From the NCBI GenBank assembly GCA_002364735.1, contig DEZB01000028.1, positions 37,509 through 101,508 on the forward strand: a stretch of DNA of 64,000 nucleotides, given 5' to 3'. The translations under genes and the position numbers were made by a program. Source of the DNA: Bacteroidales bacterium UBA3143. GTDB lineage: Bacteria > Bacteroidota > Bacteroidia > Bacteroidales > Dysgonomonadaceae. The notes under the pieces are model-generated. The model searched no databases. It was not told where the DNA came from and saw only the letters and a list, made by a program, of their open reading frames with translations. Positions 61,801-64,000 of this stretch are shown piece by piece (position 1 is the stretch's first letter; each line of letters opens with the position of its first letter).

Positions 61801-63339
61801 AATCTCCTTTACAATTTCATCAATATCCGCACGTAGCTTGTCAATTTTCTCCACTGTTTTAGCAATCTCTGCATTTAGCTCCTCAATATCTATCACCGCA
61901 CGCGTATCCTCTGCCTCCACATAAGAAGTAACAGACAGGTTATAATCGTTTTCCGCAATTTTGTCATTCCCAACCGAGATTGCTATGTGATCTACATCTT
62001 CTTTTTTGTCAAATAGTTTCATAATCTTACTGATGTGTTTATCGGTCAACACATTGGTATTGGTTGCTTTTTTGAAAAAACCTTCGCCACTTGCATCTAT
62101 AAACTGCGTGGTGTTGTGTGTCTTATTTTTGGAGAGCACCAGAATATTTACCGCTATACTCGTTCCGAAAAACAGATTGGGCGCTACAGAGATGACGGTT
62201 TCTACAAAGTTGTTATCTACAAAATACTTTCTTATTTTTTGTTCGGCACCACCCCGGTAAAAGATACCTGGGAAACAAACAATTGCCGCCCTTCCTTTGC
62301 TTGATAGATAGCTTAAGGCGTGTAACACAAAGGCAAAATCGGCTTTTGATTTAGGAGCCAACACACCGGCAGGTGCAAATCTGTCGTCGTTGATCAGAGT
62401 AGGGTCGTCGCTTCCTATCCATTGTATGGAGTAGGGCGGATTAGACACAATAGCATCAAAGGGTTTATCGTTGCCCAACTGCGGATTTATGAGCGTATCG
62501 CCCAGCACGATATTAAACTTGTCATAGTTTACGTTGTGCAAAAACATGTTCATACGCGCCAAGTTATAGGTGGTATGATTTATCTCCTGACCAAAGAAAC
62601 CTTCTTCGATAATATGGTTGTCAAAATGTTTTTTGGCTTGCAACAGCAAGGAGCCCGAACCTGCTGCAGGGTCATATATCTTGTTCACAGAAGTCTGTCC
62701 GTGCATAGCCAACTGGGCAATGAGTTTGGAAATGGTTTGTGGTGTAAAAAACTCACCTCCCGATTTTCCGGCATTAGCGGCATAGTTTGAAATCAGAAAT
62801 TCATAGGCATCACCAAAAAGGTCGATTTGATTGTCTTCGAAATTTCCAAAATCCAATGCTTCTATACCTTTCAACACTTTGGCCAGTCGGTCGTTTTTAC
62901 CTTCAACCGTATTGCCCAATCGCGAACTGGTGGTATCAAAATCGGCAAACAATCCTTTTATATCCGATTCGGATGGATAACCATTGGCAGACCCTTCAAT
63001 CGCGTCAAAAATAGATTTTAAATCGGTGTTTAGATCTGTATCGGTATTGGCTGTTTTGGCAACATTCACAAAAAGCTGACTCGGATAAATAAAATATCCT
63101 TTTGTTTTAATGGCATCGTCTTTTATTTCAGGGGTTATAACATCATCAGATAATTTTGCATAGTCGATACTCTCATCGCCCCCTTCTATATAGGTTGAAA
63201 AGTTCTCACTTATAAAACGGTAGAAAAGTGTTCCTAACACAAAATGTTTAAAATCCCATCCATCTACAGAGCCGCGTACATCGTTGGCTATTCTCCATAT
63301 TTTAGCTTGTAATTCAGCTCTTTGGTTTATGCTTGTCAT
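61795..63339 (-). CDS. hsdM: Type I restriction-modification DNA methyltransferase (HsdM) subunit
   Basis: 514 residues, normal length. The N-terminal helical domain (ELQAKIWRIANDVRGSVDGWDFKHFVLG) is followed by the SAM-binding motif I IYDPAAGSGSLLLQ near residue 219 and motif IV VSNPPYS near residue 300, defining an adenine-N6 methyltransferase of the gamma type. GEFFTPQTISKLIAQL is the typical connecting segment. It modifies host DNA with HsdS and forms part of the restriction complex. It is the first gene of the locus; its stop codon lies in the heptamer array. Confidence 0.95.
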   Translation of the reverse strand: MTSINQRAELQAKIWRIANDVRGSVDGWDFKHFVLGTLFYRFISENFSTYIEGGDESIDYAKLSDDVITPEIKDDAIKTKGYFIYPSQLFVNVAKTANTDTDLNTDLKSIFDAIEGSANGYPSESDIKGLFADFDTTSSRLGNTVEGKNDRLAKVLKGIEALDFGNFEDNQIDLFGDAYEFLISNYAANAGKSGGEFFTPQTISKLIAQLAMHGQTSVNKIYDPAAGSGSLLLQAKKHFDNHIIEEGFFGQEINHTTYNLARMNMFLHNVNYDKFNIVLGDTLINPQLGNDKPFDAIVSNPPYSIQWIGSDDPTLINDDRFAPAGVLAPKSKADFAFVLHALSYLSSKGRAAIVCFPGIFYRGGAEQKIRKYFVDNNFVETVISVAPNLFFGTSIAVNILVLSKNKTHNTTQFIDASGEGFFKKATNTNVLTDKHISKIMKLFDKKEDVDHIAISVGNDKIAENDYNLSVTSYVEAEDTRAVIDIEELNAEIAKTVEKIDKLRADIDEIVKEIG

Positions 63340-64000
63340 TATTTATATTTTATTGATTCTTGTGCAAACTTAGTCACTTTATTTTAATATCTCGAAAAGC
63401 TGGGTGTAAAATGTAAATAATATGAAAGAGTAAGATAATTCCTCTATATAAAAGAATCATTTACAAAACCGTTGTTATTAGTTGTTTTTAAAAGTGTGAT
63501 TTAAGGTTGAAAAATAAAATGGTCTTATAATCATTCGTTATGTAATATCATTTGTTGTTGTCTTTTAGATTACCTCGTAAGATAGCACTTTAGACACACC
63601 TGTTACATAAAGATCTTTTCTATGGGTAATTTGCGTATGAAAAGCACACGGTGCTTTAAAATGCAGCTAAATCAGATAGGTGGTTAGTGGAGCTTTTGCA
63701 TAATGAACAATGATGAAAATAAAAATCATATTAATTCACTCCCATTAACCCAACCTTTTCTGACACACTATTATCTTCATAACTTACATACTCAAACGCT
63801 GATTTTCAGGTGCTAATTTTACGCTAATTATTGACATACGTTTTTTAAGAATGGAAATAATGTAATCTCATAAAAATAGAATCAGAAAGATACAGTGTAG
63901 AATTAACATATCAAATAAAGCATATTTTGAAAACCAATTAGTTTTATCTGAAGTGTGGCTTTTGAATTTAAATGCAATTACCTAAGTACATGACAAAAAA
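63340..64000. other. Upstream region of the type I locus, no gene recognised
   Basis: 660 bp AT-rich sequence to the window edge. It should contain the hsdM promoter. AAACGCTGATTTTCAG followed by GTGCTAATTTTACGCTAATT near 63794 resembles the sequence just after the tmRNA fragment at 50579 (AAACGCTGATAATCAG). No coding frame is convincing. Confidence 0.4.

Overview
The window is AT-rich DNA from a member of the Bacteroidota, most likely Bacteroidales. The evidence is a SusC/SusD outer-membrane pair, a CTnDOT-type tra operon (traE to traQ homologues) with an RteC-like regulator, BACON-free Bacteroidota-style lipoproteins and a promoter-like TAnnTTTG element. No rRNA or complete tRNA is visible. 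Nearly all of it is accessory DNA.

Layout. (1) 1-4.7 kb: the end of a BREX phage-defence locus (3' end of pglZ, then a brxL fused to a MITD1-C-like domain and an ASCH domain), followed by a Schlafen/AlbA_2-type ATP-binding protein. (2) 4.7-6.25 kb and 24.18-24.96 kb: two halves of a tandem array of hairpin-rich repeats of about 250 bp. The array is split in the loop of one unit by an 18 kb block whose two ends are inverted repeats of about 190 bp. (3) 6.28-24.08 kb, inside that block: a polysaccharide utilisation locus with a GntR/UTRA regulator, a cellulase-like glycosidase, SusC, SusD, a surface lipoprotein, an SGNH esterase and a GH2 beta-mannosidase-like enzyme. It is followed by a sugar-catabolic operon: cupin phosphoglucose isomerase, MFS sugar porter, ROK kinase, mannose-6-phosphate isomerase and a second cupin isomerase. 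Together they would bind and cut a mannose- and/or glucose-containing glycan outside, import the sugar and feed it to fructose-6-phosphate.

(4) 25.6-39.4 kb: a partial conjugative transposon with ArdC-like antirestriction protein, two excisionase-like HTH proteins, a primase-helicase, RteC, and traQ-O-N-M-L-K-J-I-G-F-E on the minus strand. No integrase, relaxase or traA-D is present. (5) 39.4-43.5 kb: a Big_2-domain lipoprotein, a dead IS21-family transposase, and under its end a fragment of an IS1634-like transposase.

(6) 44-63.3 kb: a defence island read almost entirely on the minus strand. It holds a translationally coupled gene pair (PD-(D/E)XK-like nuclease plus an unknown partner) that I do not recognise; an ABC-three-component system (Cap4-like effector, middle component, DUF3732 SMC-like ATPase); a 3' scar of the tmRNA gene; a Fic protein; an HNH protein; an unknown gene with a frameshifted DUF4365 gene; and a type I restriction-modification locus (hsdR, hsdS, hsdM) interleaved with a GIY-YIG nuclease inside palindromic repeats, a RhuM-family protein and a four-helix-bundle protein preceded by an 11-copy heptamer array.

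The observations I rate highest are the inverted-repeat-bounded 18 kb block inside a structured repeat unit, the unknown nuclease pair beside the ABC-3C operon, and the GIY-YIG gene that forms a duplicated unit with palindromic repeats. All family assignments are from reading the protein sequences by eye; no database search was run.
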